From: DASUBV01 sp036501025
GTDB taxonomy: Bacteria; Actinomycetota; Actinomycetes; Streptosporangiales; Streptosporangiaceae
DNA: 64,000 bases
Assembly (NCBI GenBank): GCA_036501025.1
Contig: DASYBB010000170.1
Span: 1-64,000 of the forward strand
Direction of reading: 5' to 3'
The notes beneath the pieces were generated by a model, which worked only from the letters and a program-made list of their open reading frames with translations, did no database searches and was not told the DNA's origin. This document shows, one piece after another, positions 48,749-57,428 of the stretch. A program made the position numbers and the translations under genes. How positions within the stretch are numbered: the stretch's first letter is position 1; each line of letters opens with the position of its first letter.

Positions 48749-50107
48749 GTGAACACTGCGGACGTCATCGCGGCCGCGCAGCAGGCCGGCGTCAAGCTCA
48801 TCCGTTTCGAGTATTGCGACGTCAGCGGGGTGGCGCGGACCAAGGCGATCCATGTCGGCCAGCTGGAGCACAAGCTGCGCGAGGGGGTGAACCTGACCCG
48901 GGCGCAGATGTCGATCAACCTGCTCGAGACGGTCGTCGACATCCCCGGCATGGAGCCGGTCGGCGAGATCCGGCTGGTCGCCGACCCCGCTACCTTCACC
49001 GTGCTGCCGTGGGCGAACTCCAGCGCGAGCGTGCTGTGCGACCAGTGGGGCCACGACCGGCGGGACTGGGGCGCGTGCCCGCGCTCCTACCTCAAGTCGG
49101 TCATCGCCAGCGCGGCGGCGCTCGGCATCACCGTGCAGGCCAGCTTCGAGAACGAGTACTACCTGGCCCGCGAGGAGGACGGCCGCTACCTGCCGTTCGA
49201 CCTGCCCGGCCACACCCCGGTCTACAGCAGCATCGGGCACGACCTCAACGCCGACCTGATGGTCGAGACGACCGATGCGCTGCTGGCCCAGGGCCTCATC
49301 GTCGAGCAGGCGATCAACGAGTACGGCGCGGGCCAGCAGGAGATCTCGATCCGCTACGCCGACGCGCTGCGCAGCGCGGACAACCAGATGAAGTTCCGGG
49401 ACACCGTGCGGGGCGTCGCCCTGGCGCACGGCCTGCTCGCCTCGTTCGCGCCCAAGCCGTTTCCCGAGCAGATCGGCAGCGGCGCCCACATCCACTTCAG
49501 CCTGTGGGACACCGGCGGCCGCACCAACCTGCTCTACGCGCCGGACGCGGACCGCGGCCTGTCGCAGCTCGGGCGGCACTTCATCGCGGGCGTTGCCGAG
49601 CACCTGCCGGCCCTGACCGCGCTCACGGTGCCGAGCTACAACTCCTACCGCCGGCTCGCGCCGCAGGCGTGGGCGTCGGCCACCACGGCGTGGGGCTTCG
49701 ACAACAAGGAGGCGGCGCTGCGGGTGGTCTCGCCGTTCTACGGGCGCGAGGAGCAGAGCTACAACATCGAGTTCAAGGCCTCGGACGCGAGCTCGAACCC
49801 GTACCTGGCGCTGGGCGCGCTGATCGCCGCGGGCCTGGACGGCGTCGAGCGGGCCCTGGAGCCCGGCCTGCCCTGCGAGCGGGATCCGGCCCGGCTGGCG
49901 CCCGGCGAACTGGACGCGCACAAGGTCCGGCCGCTGCCGGGCTCAATGGCCGCGGCGCTGGACGAGCTGGAGAAAGACGAGCTCCTGCTGGCCACGATGC
50001 CCGACCTGCTGCGGCGCTGCTACCTGGCCGTGCGGCGGTCCGAGGCGGCGGCGTTCGCGGCGGAGGACCTCGACTTCGAGATCCGCCACCACTTCTACCG
50101 GTTCTGA
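48749..50107 (+). CDS. Glutamine synthetase-family ligase (gamma-glutamylamide synthetase-like)
   Basis: 452 residues. N-terminal beta-grasp domain (RFEYCDVSGVARTKAI), catalytic barrel with SFENEYYL in place of FE-x-E, INEYGAGQQEIS, GAHIHFSLW (ammonia/nucleotide site GSGxHxH), NSYRRLAP and NIEFKASDASSNPYLAL (RxPD site altered, as in GlnA-like enzymes). These features match the GlnT/PuuA/FluG branch that ligates glutamate to amines rather than ammonia. It sits next to an amidohydrolase that in FluG is fused to it. GTG start preceded by AGGGGGG. Confidence 0.87.
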   Translation: MNTADVIAAAQQAGVKLIRFEYCDVSGVARTKAIHVGQLEHKLREGVNLTRAQMSINLLETVVDIPGMEPVGEIRLVADPATFTVLPWANSSASVLCDQWGHDRRDWGACPRSYLKSVIASAAALGITVQASFENEYYLAREEDGRYLPFDLPGHTPVYSSIGHDLNADLMVETTDALLAQGLIVEQAINEYGAGQQEISIRYADALRSADNQMKFRDTVRGVALAHGLLASFAPKPFPEQIGSGAHIHFSLWDTGGRTNLLYAPDADRGLSQLGRHFIAGVAEHLPALTALTVPSYNSYRRLAPQAWASATTAWGFDNKEAALRVVSPFYGREEQSYNIEFKASDASSNPYLALGALIAAGLDGVERALEPGLPCERDPARLAPGELDAHKVRPLPGSMAAALDELEKDELLLATMPDLLRRCYLAVRRSEAAAFAAEDLDFEIRHHFYRF

Positions 50108-50110
50108 GCG

Positions 50111-51397
50111 GTGGCGCCGCCGGTCGACCTGTCGGGCGTTCCCGTCATCGACAACCACTGCCACGCCGTGGCCGCCGACCAGGAGCACGACCCCCGGCGC
50201 TGGCGCGGGCTGTTCACCGAGTCCGGCGGCCCGGTGACCCAGGAACGTGATGTCACGCAGACCGCGTTCTACCAGCGGCTGCTGCGCGCCATGGCGGGGC
50301 AGCTCGGCGTGCCCGCCACCGAGGCCGCGGTGCTCGCGGCCCGCGCCGGGCGCAGCGCCTCCGACCTGGTGGCCGAGCTGTTCCCGGCGGCGGGCATCAG
50401 CGGGGTGGTGGTCGACACCGGCTTTCCCGCGCCGGACCGGGCCATGCCCGCCGCGGACTTCGCCGCGGCGGCCGGCTGCTCGTACCAGGCCCTGCTGCGG
50501 CTGGAGGTCATGTTCGAGCGGCTGGTCACCGAGCACGCGACCTGGGACGGCCTGCGCACGGCCGTGGCCGCCGAGCTCGCTGACCTGCCCGGCCGCGGCT
50601 TCGCCGGGCTCAAGTGCATCGCCGGGTACCGGACCGGGCTGGCGGTGGAGCGCTGGCCGGAGGCCGAGGCCCGGGCCGCGTTCGGCCGGGCCCGCGACGT
50701 GGCCGGCCGCACCGGGACGGTCCGGCTCGGGCATAAGCCGCTGCTGGACACCCTGCTGCACGACGCCTTCGCGGCGGCGGCCGCGCAGGGCCTGCCGGTC
50801 CAGTTCCATGTCGGCTACGGCGACGCGGACGTGGACCTGCGGCGGGCCGGGCCGCTGGAGCTGCGCGCGGTGCTGGAGGAGCCCGCCTACCGGAGCATGC
50901 CGGTCATCTTGCTGCACGGCTGCTGGCCGTACTTCCGCGAGGGCGCCTACCTGGCCTCGCTCTACGACCACGTCTACCTGGACCTCTCCTACGCCATCCC
51001 GTTCCTGTCCACCGGCGAGCTGCGCTCGATGACCCGCGCCGCGCTCGGCACCGCCCCGGTCAGCAAGCTGATGTACAGCTCCGACGGGGCGCGGGTGCCC
51101 GAGCTGCACTGGCTGGGCGCCCGCGACGGCCGCCGGGTGCTCGGCGAGGTGCTCGGCGAGCTGGTGGCGGACGGCGACCTCGGCCCGGAGCAGGCCCGCG
51201 CGGCCGGGCGGGCCGTGCTGCACGACAACGCCGCGCGCGTGTACGGGTTCGGGGACCGGCGCTTACCCGACCGGTATGCGCGCGCGGAGCCGGCCGTGTC
51301 ACGCCTGAACCGGGAGCGGCCGGACGGCGTACCATCAGGTAATGGCAGACCCACGACACTGCGATCAGTGCGGCACCTCGTTCGTGCCGCGCCGTGA
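50111..51397 (+). CDS. Amidohydrolase-2 family protein (FluG N-domain-like)
   Basis: 428 residues. The metal-binding motif VIDNHCHA (His16, His18) opens the barrel; FHVGYGDAD, ILLHGCWPY and LMYSSDG supply the later His/Asp ligands. In fungal FluG an amidohydrolase of this type is fused to a glutamine-synthetase domain; here the two are separate, three bases apart. It may hydrolyse the amide or lactone made or used by the ligase. The last 56 bases overlap the next gene. Confidence 0.82.
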   Translation: MAPPVDLSGVPVIDNHCHAVAADQEHDPRRWRGLFTESGGPVTQERDVTQTAFYQRLLRAMAGQLGVPATEAAVLAARAGRSASDLVAELFPAAGISGVVVDTGFPAPDRAMPAADFAAAAGCSYQALLRLEVMFERLVTEHATWDGLRTAVAAELADLPGRGFAGLKCIAGYRTGLAVERWPEAEARAAFGRARDVAGRTGTVRLGHKPLLDTLLHDAFAAAAAQGLPVQFHVGYGDADVDLRRAGPLELRAVLEEPAYRSMPVILLHGCWPYFREGAYLASLYDHVYLDLSYAIPFLSTGELRSMTRAALGTAPVSKLMYSSDGARVPELHWLGARDGRRVLGEVLGELVADGDLGPEQARAAGRAVLHDNAARVYGFGDRRLPDRYARAEPAVSRLNRERPDGVPSGNGRPTTLRSVRHLVRAAP

Positions 51398-51998
51398 GCA
51401 TGCCCGGTTCTGCTCGGGCCGCTGCCGGGTCGGCTGGAACAACGGCAAGGTCGGCGACCCGGTGACCGAGGCGAGCGCGCTGGCCTGGTCGGTCATCGCG
51501 ATGGACGACATGACGCGGCGGCTGCCGCTGGTGCGGGCGCGCGACCGGGCGCGGGCGCTGGCCATCGTCGGCGAGGTCGTCTGGCAGGTCACGATCGTCG
51601 ACGCCACCTTGGTGCGCTATTACCCGGACCGCTACGACGGCGTCCTGGCGGGACAGCCGCAGGCCGCCCGCCGCCGGATCGAGGGAACCCTGAGCGGGCT
51701 GCGCTTCGTCCGGAACCGGCTGCGGGACCGGGCCGGGTACGGCGACTTCGTCAGCTGGCCGGGCAGTTCCGGGCCCGCCACCAGCCCGCTCACCGCGTGG
51801 GTCTGGCAGCCAGTGCCCGAGCCGGCCCTCGACGCCCTGCCCCCCAGCGGGCGGTCGTGGGAAACCACGCGGTACCGCGACTACCGGGAGTTCCTGGCCC
51901 GCCGCCCGGTCGGGGAGACCTTCGGCTGGGCCACGTCCTTCCTGAGCCGGGCGGCCGCGCCCGCGATCGCGGGCCTCAGCACCCCCGCCGCCTCCTGA
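51342..51998 (+). CDS. Zinc-ribbon protein of unknown function
   Basis: 218 residues. Cys7, Cys10, Cys24 and Cys28 (CDQCGTSFVP, FCSGRCR) form a small treble-clef/zinc-ribbon at the N-terminus. The rest is helical, with a conserved-looking RYYPDRYDGVLAG and FVSWPGSSGP. This pattern occurs in many actinobacterial hypotheticals; I know no function. It starts inside the end of the amidohydrolase gene, so it is probably expressed with that operon. Confidence 0.7.
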   Translation: MADPRHCDQCGTSFVPRREHARFCSGRCRVGWNNGKVGDPVTEASALAWSVIAMDDMTRRLPLVRARDRARALAIVGEVVWQVTIVDATLVRYYPDRYDGVLAGQPQAARRRIEGTLSGLRFVRNRLRDRAGYGDFVSWPGSSGPATSPLTAWVWQPVPEPALDALPPSGRSWETTRYRDYREFLARRPVGETFGWATSFLSRAAAPAIAGLSTPAAS

Positions 51999-52011
51999 GG
52001 GCGGGCCGCCG

Positions 52012-52083
52012 TCACTGGAGCAGCGCCTTGGCCTCGCGGCGCAGGTGCTCAAGGTCGGGCCGGGCGGGCAGTGCCGAGGTCAT
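52012..52083 (-). pseudogene. Isolated 23-residue N-terminus of an ankyrin-type gene
   Basis: MTSALPARPDLEHLRREAKA followed by LLQ and a stop. ARPDLxxLRRxAKxLL is the usual first segment of actinobacterial ankyrin-repeat proteins, but here a TGA follows at once and no repeats are found downstream. A good ribosome-binding site (AGGAAGG in a small hairpin loop) precedes the ATG, as expected for a formerly complete gene. Confidence 0.45.
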
Positions 52084-52174
52084 AGTCGACCACCTTCCTG
52101 GTGGCTCTCGACGGGTCCGCGTGAGTCGAGCGCAGGAGGGTGACGCGCCCCGGCCGCGCTCCCAGCACGACAGC

Positions 52175-52792
52175 TCAACGCTTGAGGTCCATGACCAGGC
52201 GGCCGGGCAGTTCCGCGACCCGGACCTGGGCGGTGTCCGGCAGCCCGGCGGCCAGGGTCACGACACCCTCGAAGTCGCCAGCCAGCGCCCAGCCCAGCAG
52301 GACCGGGTAGCCGGTCCGCTGGACGCCCCGGCCGACGGCCGGGGCGCCGGAGGTCCCGTGGGCCTGGGCCGGGCGCAGCGTGATGACCAGGAACCGGCGG
52401 CCCGGCAGGGCGATGGCCTGGCCGGACGGGTCGGCCACGACCTGCGTGCGATAGCTGATGGTGTAGCCGGGCACCGGGCCGGTGACGTCCAGGACGATCC
52501 GGTCGTATCCGCACTCGGGGTGCGCGGCGGTGCGGACGGCCGTGATGACCGGGACCGGGGGCACGGCGACGTCGCGGGTGACCGCGACCGGCACGGCCTG
52601 CCACGGCCGGGCGTCGCACCCCGCCGAGGCCGTGGCGCCGGGCGGGCTCGGCTGCGCGGCGACCGACGTGGCCGGCCGGCCGGCCGATGCGGCCGACCCG
52701 GGCCGGCCGGCGCTCGTGCCGCAGCCCACCGCCGGCGCGAGGGCCAGGACGGCGATCAGGGCGAGGAGTGACTTCGGGCCGGGGTGTCGCAT
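52175..52792 (-). CDS. Lipoprotein with AMIN-like domain
   Basis: 205 residues. Lipobox LAPAVGC with Cys24, a Ser/Ala/Pro linker, then a beta-rich domain: CGYDRIVLDVTGPVPGYTIS, FLVITLRPAQAHG and the C-terminal ELPGRLVMDLKR. This matches the actinobacterial AMIN-like domain, which is thought to bind cell-wall glycans. AGGAGG lies five bases before the ATG. Likely anchored outside the membrane and acting at the envelope. Confidence 0.75.
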   Translation of the reverse strand: MRHPGPKSLLALIAVLALAPAVGCGTSAGRPGSAASAGRPATSVAAQPSPPGATASAGCDARPWQAVPVAVTRDVAVPPVPVITAVRTAAHPECGYDRIVLDVTGPVPGYTISYRTQVVADPSGQAIALPGRRFLVITLRPAQAHGTSGAPAVGRGVQRTGYPVLLGWALAGDFEGVVTLAAGLPDTAQVRVAELPGRLVMDLKR

Positions 52793-52923
52793 GACGACCT
52801 CCTGCGCGGGATGCGTGCGGACGTGCCCGGACGTCCGTACCTATCCCTCCGAACCGCCTCGGCGATCCGGTGCGTCTTCCGGGTGCGTCAGTCGTACCGC
52901 GCCGGCACCGCCATTGGCAACTC

Positions 52924-53310
52924 TCAGTGGTTCCGCATGACCCGCCGGCGGTAGGCGATGCTGCCCGCGCCGGCCACGATGGCCGCCGCGCCGAGGCCGA
53001 GCAGCGGGCCGTCCCGGAAGCCGGCCGTGCCGCCGCCGCCGGTGGCCGGGGCGGCGGTGACGACGGGGCTGTCGGAGTGACCCGGCGTGGCCGACGGACT
53101 GGCGCTCGCCGTCGCGCTGGGCGTACTGCCGCTGGCCGCCTCGGCGGGCGTTGTTGCGGCGCCCCCGCTGGGCGACAATGAGGACGGTGTCGTCGAGGGC
53201 AGGTTCTGCGCAGGCAATGACCCGGAGCAGGCCGATACGGACAAGGACGCGACTATGGTCAAGGCCGCGCAGCCGATGGTCAGCCTCGTCCCGGTGATGG
53301 TTATGCGCAT
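52924..53310 (-). CDS. Cell-surface protein with sortase-like C-terminal anchor
   Basis: 128 residues. An N-terminal signal (TIVASLSVSAC, also readable as a lipobox with Cys28), a Ser/Thr/Pro-rich middle, then ATGGGGTAG, a hydrophobic helix (PLLGLGAAAIVAGAGSIA) and the tail YRRRVMRNH. This tripartite end is the sorting signal used by class F sortases in actinobacteria, whose gene is divergent next to it. GAGGAGG eight bases before the ATG. It probably becomes linked to the wall or retained in the membrane. Confidence 0.75.
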   Translation of the reverse strand: MRITITGTRLTIGCAALTIVASLSVSACSGSLPAQNLPSTTPSSLSPSGGAATTPAEAASGSTPSATASASPSATPGHSDSPVVTAAPATGGGGTAGFRDGPLLGLGAAAIVAGAGSIAYRRRVMRNH

Positions 53311-53503
53311 CTTTATGGCCTCCTCATGTCTCCGTAGATGGGGGAGCGCCGGAAGCCATAAAGGCAAGGCTCATATGCGGCGCAGACATGCAATGGCCTG
53401 TTCATCATTGGAATATTAGGCTACGCGAGCACTGCGTTCCGGGGAAGGCAGAGGAGGCGGCGGTATCAGCGGAGGCGAGCCGGGGCGCATAGCCGGGTTT
53501 CGC

Positions 53504-54205
53504 GTGGTCGTGTCATGGCCGCAGAGCGGATGTGTCCCCCCGGCCCGGGTGCGGGCCAGCCTCCGCGCCCGCCTCGCCGGGATGGCCGGCGCCCTGTTCA
53601 TCGCGGGCGGGGCGGCCGCGGTGGGCGTCGCGGTCAGCGCCCAGGTCCACGCCCCGCAGGCCTCCGCGGCGGCAGCGGGCTCCACCGGGCCCTCGGCTGG
53701 CCGGGGGCCGTGGCTGCAGCGCTCGCTGCCGGTGTCGGTAACCATCCCGGCCATTGGCGTAAAGGCGGGAGTGCTGCACCTGGGCGTCAACTCCGACGGG
53801 ACAATCCAGGTCCCGTCGGTGTATACCCAGGCCAGTCAGGCGGCCTGGTACAAGTACTCCGTGACGCCCGGCCAGATCGGCGCCTCGGTCATCGAGGGCC
53901 ACGTCGACACCCGGCACGGATCGGCCGTTTTCTTCCGGCTCGGTGCGCTCCGCCCCGGCGACCGGATCGACGTGCGGCTCGCCGACGGGGCGACCGCCGT
54001 TTTCCGCGTCACCGGCGTGCGGCGGTACCTTAAATCCCGTTTCCCGGCGAAAGTCATCTACGGCGCGGCCCGCTATGCGGCCCTGCACCTGATCACGTGC
54101 GGCGGCACCTTCGACGGCGCGACCGGCCATTACCTCAGCTCCACCGTGGTGTTTGCGTCCCTCACCTCCGCGCGGCGGGCCGGCGCCCGGCGAGCCGGGG
54201 GGTAA
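53504..54205 (+). CDS. Class F sortase
   Basis: 233 residues. N-terminal membrane anchor (residues about 27-45), then the sortase beta-barrel. The catalytic His133 (EGHVDT) and Cys199 (LITCGG) are clear, and IPAIGVKAGVLHLGVN marks the start of the domain. The Arg that follows the Cys in most sortases is not seen (FDGATGHYLSSTVV). It likely processes the divergent surface protein. The GTG at 53504 lacks a strong ribosome-binding site; starts at 53510 and 53582 are possible. Confidence 0.88.
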   Translation: MVVSWPQSGCVPPARVRASLRARLAGMAGALFIAGGAAAVGVAVSAQVHAPQASAAAAGSTGPSAGRGPWLQRSLPVSVTIPAIGVKAGVLHLGVNSDGTIQVPSVYTQASQAAWYKYSVTPGQIGASVIEGHVDTRHGSAVFFRLGALRPGDRIDVRLADGATAVFRVTGVRRYLKSRFPAKVIYGAARYAALHLITCGGTFDGATGHYLSSTVVFASLTSARRAGARRAGG

Positions 54206-54295
54206 GCGATGGGGATCGCGCGGCCCGCGCTGTACGCGTGGCAGCCCGCAGCGGTGGTCTTCTGCTCGGCGAGCCGGGAGCGGGCGCGGACATCG

Positions 54296-54955
54296 CTAGG
54301 GCCGTGCTCGCCGCTCGGCGGCGTCGAGGGCCGGCGCGAGCGGCGCGAGGGCGGTCCTGAGCAAGTCCGGCAGCGAGCCGGACGGGATGACGAGCCCGCT
54401 GGCGGCGGCCGGCCGGATCCACCGGCCGAGCGCGATGCGGACTGCGGCGGCGACGCTGGCCGCTAGCACCGCGGCGGCGCCCTGGCCCGCATCCCCGATG
54501 CGCTCGGCGATCACGGCGGTGAGGGGATGCTCGATCCCGGCGGCCGTATCGAGGAAGGCATCGCGAAGCGCGGAACGGGCGGTGAGCAGCAGCTCATGAT
54601 CGCGGCGGCCCGGGCTGCTGTACTGCTCCACGATCGCCTCGATAACGGCGTCGGCCGGGCGCACCGGGGCGGGCCGGGCGGCCACCGCGGCGGCGACCCG
54701 CGCTTCGCGTTCCGCGGTGACGGCGGCGACGATCGCCTGCTCGCGGCTGGAGAAGTAGTTGTTGTAGGTCCGGGTCGAGACCCCGGCCGCCCCGGCGATG
54801 TCGTCGACGCGGACGTTCTCCGCGCCGCGCTCCAGGGCCAGCCCCAGCGCCGCGTCCCGCAGTGCCTTCCGCGTCGCCCCGATGGCGATCCCCGGCTCGA
54901 CCTGGACCTGGCCAGCCCGGGCATCGTCCAGGTGCTGGAGGGCCGCGGCGGGCAC
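54296..54955 (-). CDS. TetR-family regulator
   Basis: 219 residues. The helix-turn-helix is VRVDDIAGAAGVSTRTYNNY (residues about 46-66), followed by a TetR_C domain rich in Ala (IEHPLTAVIAERIGDAGQGA). The N-terminal 25 residues before ATRKALRDAALGLAL are atypical, and the GTG start at 54955 may have been captured by rearrangement. Convergent with the sortase gene; target unknown. Confidence 0.8.
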   Translation of the reverse strand: MPAAALQHLDDARAGQVQVEPGIAIGATRKALRDAALGLALERGAENVRVDDIAGAAGVSTRTYNNYFSSREQAIVAAVTAEREARVAAAVAARPAPVRPADAVIEAIVEQYSSPGRRDHELLLTARSALRDAFLDTAAGIEHPLTAVIAERIGDAGQGAAAVLAASVAAAVRIALGRWIRPAAASGLVIPSGSLPDLLRTALAPLAPALDAAERRARP

Positions 54956-55033
54956 GCCGACCCCGGCCTGCCGTCGGAACCCAAGGAGGCCTTCACCGCC
55001 GTCGCGGAGTCCTACCGCGGCTGACCAGGCCCC

Positions 55034-57151
55034 TTACTCGGGCGGGAGCGGCTGGCGGGTCCAGAGGGTCTTGCCGGTCCGGGTCGGGCGGCTGCCCCAG
55101 CGCTCCGCCAGGCTGGCCACCAGGAGGAGCCCGCGGCCGCCCTCGTCGTAGCGCCCGGCCCGGCGCAGCTGCGGGGCGGTGCTGCTGCCGTCGGAGACCT
55201 CGCAGCTGAGCGCGTCGTCCAGGATCATCCGGACCTGGATGGGCGGCTGGGCGTGGCGGATGGCGTTGGTCAGCAGCTCGCTGACGATCAGCTCGGTGCT
55301 GAAGGTGAGCTGCTCCAGCCCCCAGGCGGCGACCTGGGCGCCCGCCCGGGCCCGGGCGCCGGCCACGACCGCGGGCTCGGCGGGCAGGTCCCAGGTGGCG
55401 ATCCGGTCGGGGGACAGCGCGCGGGTGCGGGCCACGAGCAGCGCCGCGTCGTCCTCGGCCCGCTCCGGGAGCAGGGCGTCGACCAGGCGGTCACAGACCG
55501 ACTCCAGCGGCGGCGCGACCCGGCCCGGGCCGGGCGGCTGGACGCGGACGTCGCGCAGGACCTTGGCCATCGCGTTCAGCCCGCTGTCGATGTCGCGCTG
55601 GCGGGACTCGATCAGGCCGTCGGTATACAGGACCAGCAGGCTGCCCTCGGGCAGGTCGGCCTCGGCCTCCTCGAACGGCAGCCCGCCCAGGCCGAGCGGC
55701 GGGTTGGCCGGGAGGTCGAGGTAGTCGGCCGCGCCGTCCGGGGTGACGACGGCGGGCGGCGGATGGCCGGCCCGGGCCAGCGTGCACCGGCGGGTGACCG
55801 GGTCGTAGACCGCATACAGGCACGTCGCGCTGAGGTCGGTGATGCCATCGCCGTCGGGTGGCAGGCCCTCCTCGTCGGCCAGGCGGGTGACGACGTCGTC
55901 GAGCCGGGTGAGCAGCTCGCCGGGCTCGAGGTCGATGTCGGCCAGCGTCCGGACGGCGGTGCGCAGCTGCCCCATGGTGGCGGCCGCGCGGATGCCGTGG
56001 CCGGTCACGTCGCCGACCACGAGCGCGACGCGGCTGCCCGACAGCCGGATCACGTCGAACCAGTCGCCGCCCACCGCGACGGCCGCGTCCGCGGGCAGGT
56101 ACCGGGTGGCCACCTCGACGGCGGCCTGCCGGGGCAGGCTCTGCGGGAGCAGGCTGCGCTGCAGCATCAGCGCGGTCGCGCGCTGCTGGGTGAAGCGGCG
56201 GGCGTTGTCGATGCAGACCGCCGCCCGGGCCACGATCTCCTCGGCCAGGACGAGGTCATCGTCCTCGAACGGCTCCGGGCGCCGGTGCCGGACGAAGACG
56301 GCGATGCCGAGCGTCGCGCCGCGGGCGCGCAGCGGCACGATCATGAGCGAGTGGAAGCCGAACTGGGTGGTGTGCGCGGCCCGGTCCCGGTCCTGCTCGG
56401 CCCACCGGTCGATGGCGCCCCGCAGGTCGCCGGCCTTCACGATCACGCCGCTGGTCAGGCGCCCGATGGCGGACGTGTGCCCGGGAATGGCGGACACCTG
56501 CCCGGGCCGGACCAGGGCCTCGGGGCTGCCCGCCAGGACGGACCCGCAGGCCAGCCGCCGGAACGGCGCGGTGAACTCGAACGGCTCAGACGTCGGCTCG
56601 TCCCCGCGGAACACCGAGGCCAGCAGGTCGATCGTCGAGAAGTCGGCGAGCCGGGGGACGGCGACCCCGACGAGTTCCTCGGCGGTCCGGGTCATGTCGA
56701 GGGTGGTGCCGATCTTGGTGTTGGCCTCGTTGACCAGGGCCAGCCGCTCCCTGGCCAGGTGCTGCTCGGTCATGTCGAAGGCGATGACCAGCACGCCGCG
56801 CACCCCGCCCGCCGGGTCCCGCACCGGCGACAGGCTGAGCTCCACGGCGTGATCGCGGACCTCGCCCGGCATCCGGTTGGCGCCCCGCCACACCGTCGGC
56901 TTCCCGGTCGCGGCCACGGTCCGGGCGGCGGCCAGGATCGACTCGGACTGCGGGGTATCGATCAGGTCGGTCAGCGGCACGCCCAGCCCGGCCGCCTCGT
57001 CGGGCAGGCCGAGGACGCGGCACATCGACGCGTTCAGCCGCAGCTGGCGCATCTGCGGGTCGAGGAGCGCGATGTTGATCGGGCTCTGCGTGATGGCCCA
57101 GTCCAGCACCTCCCGGAGGTCACGCTCGCCATGGACCTCCATGGTGCGCAT
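55034..57151 (-). CDS. PAS-GAF-PP2C (SpoIIE)-HATPase signalling protein
   Basis: 705 residues in four domains: PAS (about 10-130, with IALLDPQMRQLRLNASMCRV), GAF (150-320), PP2C phosphatase with the metal site GGDWFDV and VVGDVTGHG, and a C-terminal RsbW-like ATPase (LIVSELLTNAIRHAQPPIQV). Such proteins switch anti-sigma/anti-anti-sigma partners in response to a ligand or light sensed by PAS/GAF. No sigma factor or antagonist gene is adjacent. The ATG has GAGG four bases upstream. Confidence 0.92.
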   Translation of the reverse strand: MRTMEVHGERDLREVLDWAITQSPINIALLDPQMRQLRLNASMCRVLGLPDEAAGLGVPLTDLIDTPQSESILAAARTVAATGKPTVWRGANRMPGEVRDHAVELSLSPVRDPAGGVRGVLVIAFDMTEQHLARERLALVNEANTKIGTTLDMTRTAEELVGVAVPRLADFSTIDLLASVFRGDEPTSEPFEFTAPFRRLACGSVLAGSPEALVRPGQVSAIPGHTSAIGRLTSGVIVKAGDLRGAIDRWAEQDRDRAAHTTQFGFHSLMIVPLRARGATLGIAVFVRHRRPEPFEDDDLVLAEEIVARAAVCIDNARRFTQQRATALMLQRSLLPQSLPRQAAVEVATRYLPADAAVAVGGDWFDVIRLSGSRVALVVGDVTGHGIRAAATMGQLRTAVRTLADIDLEPGELLTRLDDVVTRLADEEGLPPDGDGITDLSATCLYAVYDPVTRRCTLARAGHPPPAVVTPDGAADYLDLPANPPLGLGGLPFEEAEADLPEGSLLVLYTDGLIESRQRDIDSGLNAMAKVLRDVRVQPPGPGRVAPPLESVCDRLVDALLPERAEDDAALLVARTRALSPDRIATWDLPAEPAVVAGARARAGAQVAAWGLEQLTFSTELIVSELLTNAIRHAQPPIQVRMILDDALSCEVSDGSSTAPQLRRAGRYDEGGRGLLLVASLAERWGSRPTRTGKTLWTRQPLPPE

Positions 57152-57428
57152 TCCCCCTCGCCCTCGGTGACAGCTTGCAGTGACGCCTCAACCGACGGTA
57201 CGCCCAGCTGACCTGCATGCTGTTCGGAGGTCGGCGTACGGCACAGGATGGCACGAGAGTCACGCACCGGGCACATTAATCGTCGTATTGCCGCTTTTCC
57301 GGTCAAGACAGCGGCAAACCCGGCAGCTGTCGCGACGCGCCATTCGGGCGGCAATCTCCGGTGCCCACGAGGCGCGCTAGGCATAACGGTCGTAACGGGT
57401 CAGACTGGAGCCCGGAGGCGGATGTGAC

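Noticed and set aside
54209..54466. Short + strand frame after the sortase gene
   Set aside because: It lies mostly antisense to the TetR gene and shows no family features.
54876..55024. + strand frame ending in KEAFTAVAESYRG, like the C-terminus of a lost gene
   Set aside because: It reads plausibly, but overlaps the TetR N-terminus and I cannot name a family, so it is not listed as a feature.
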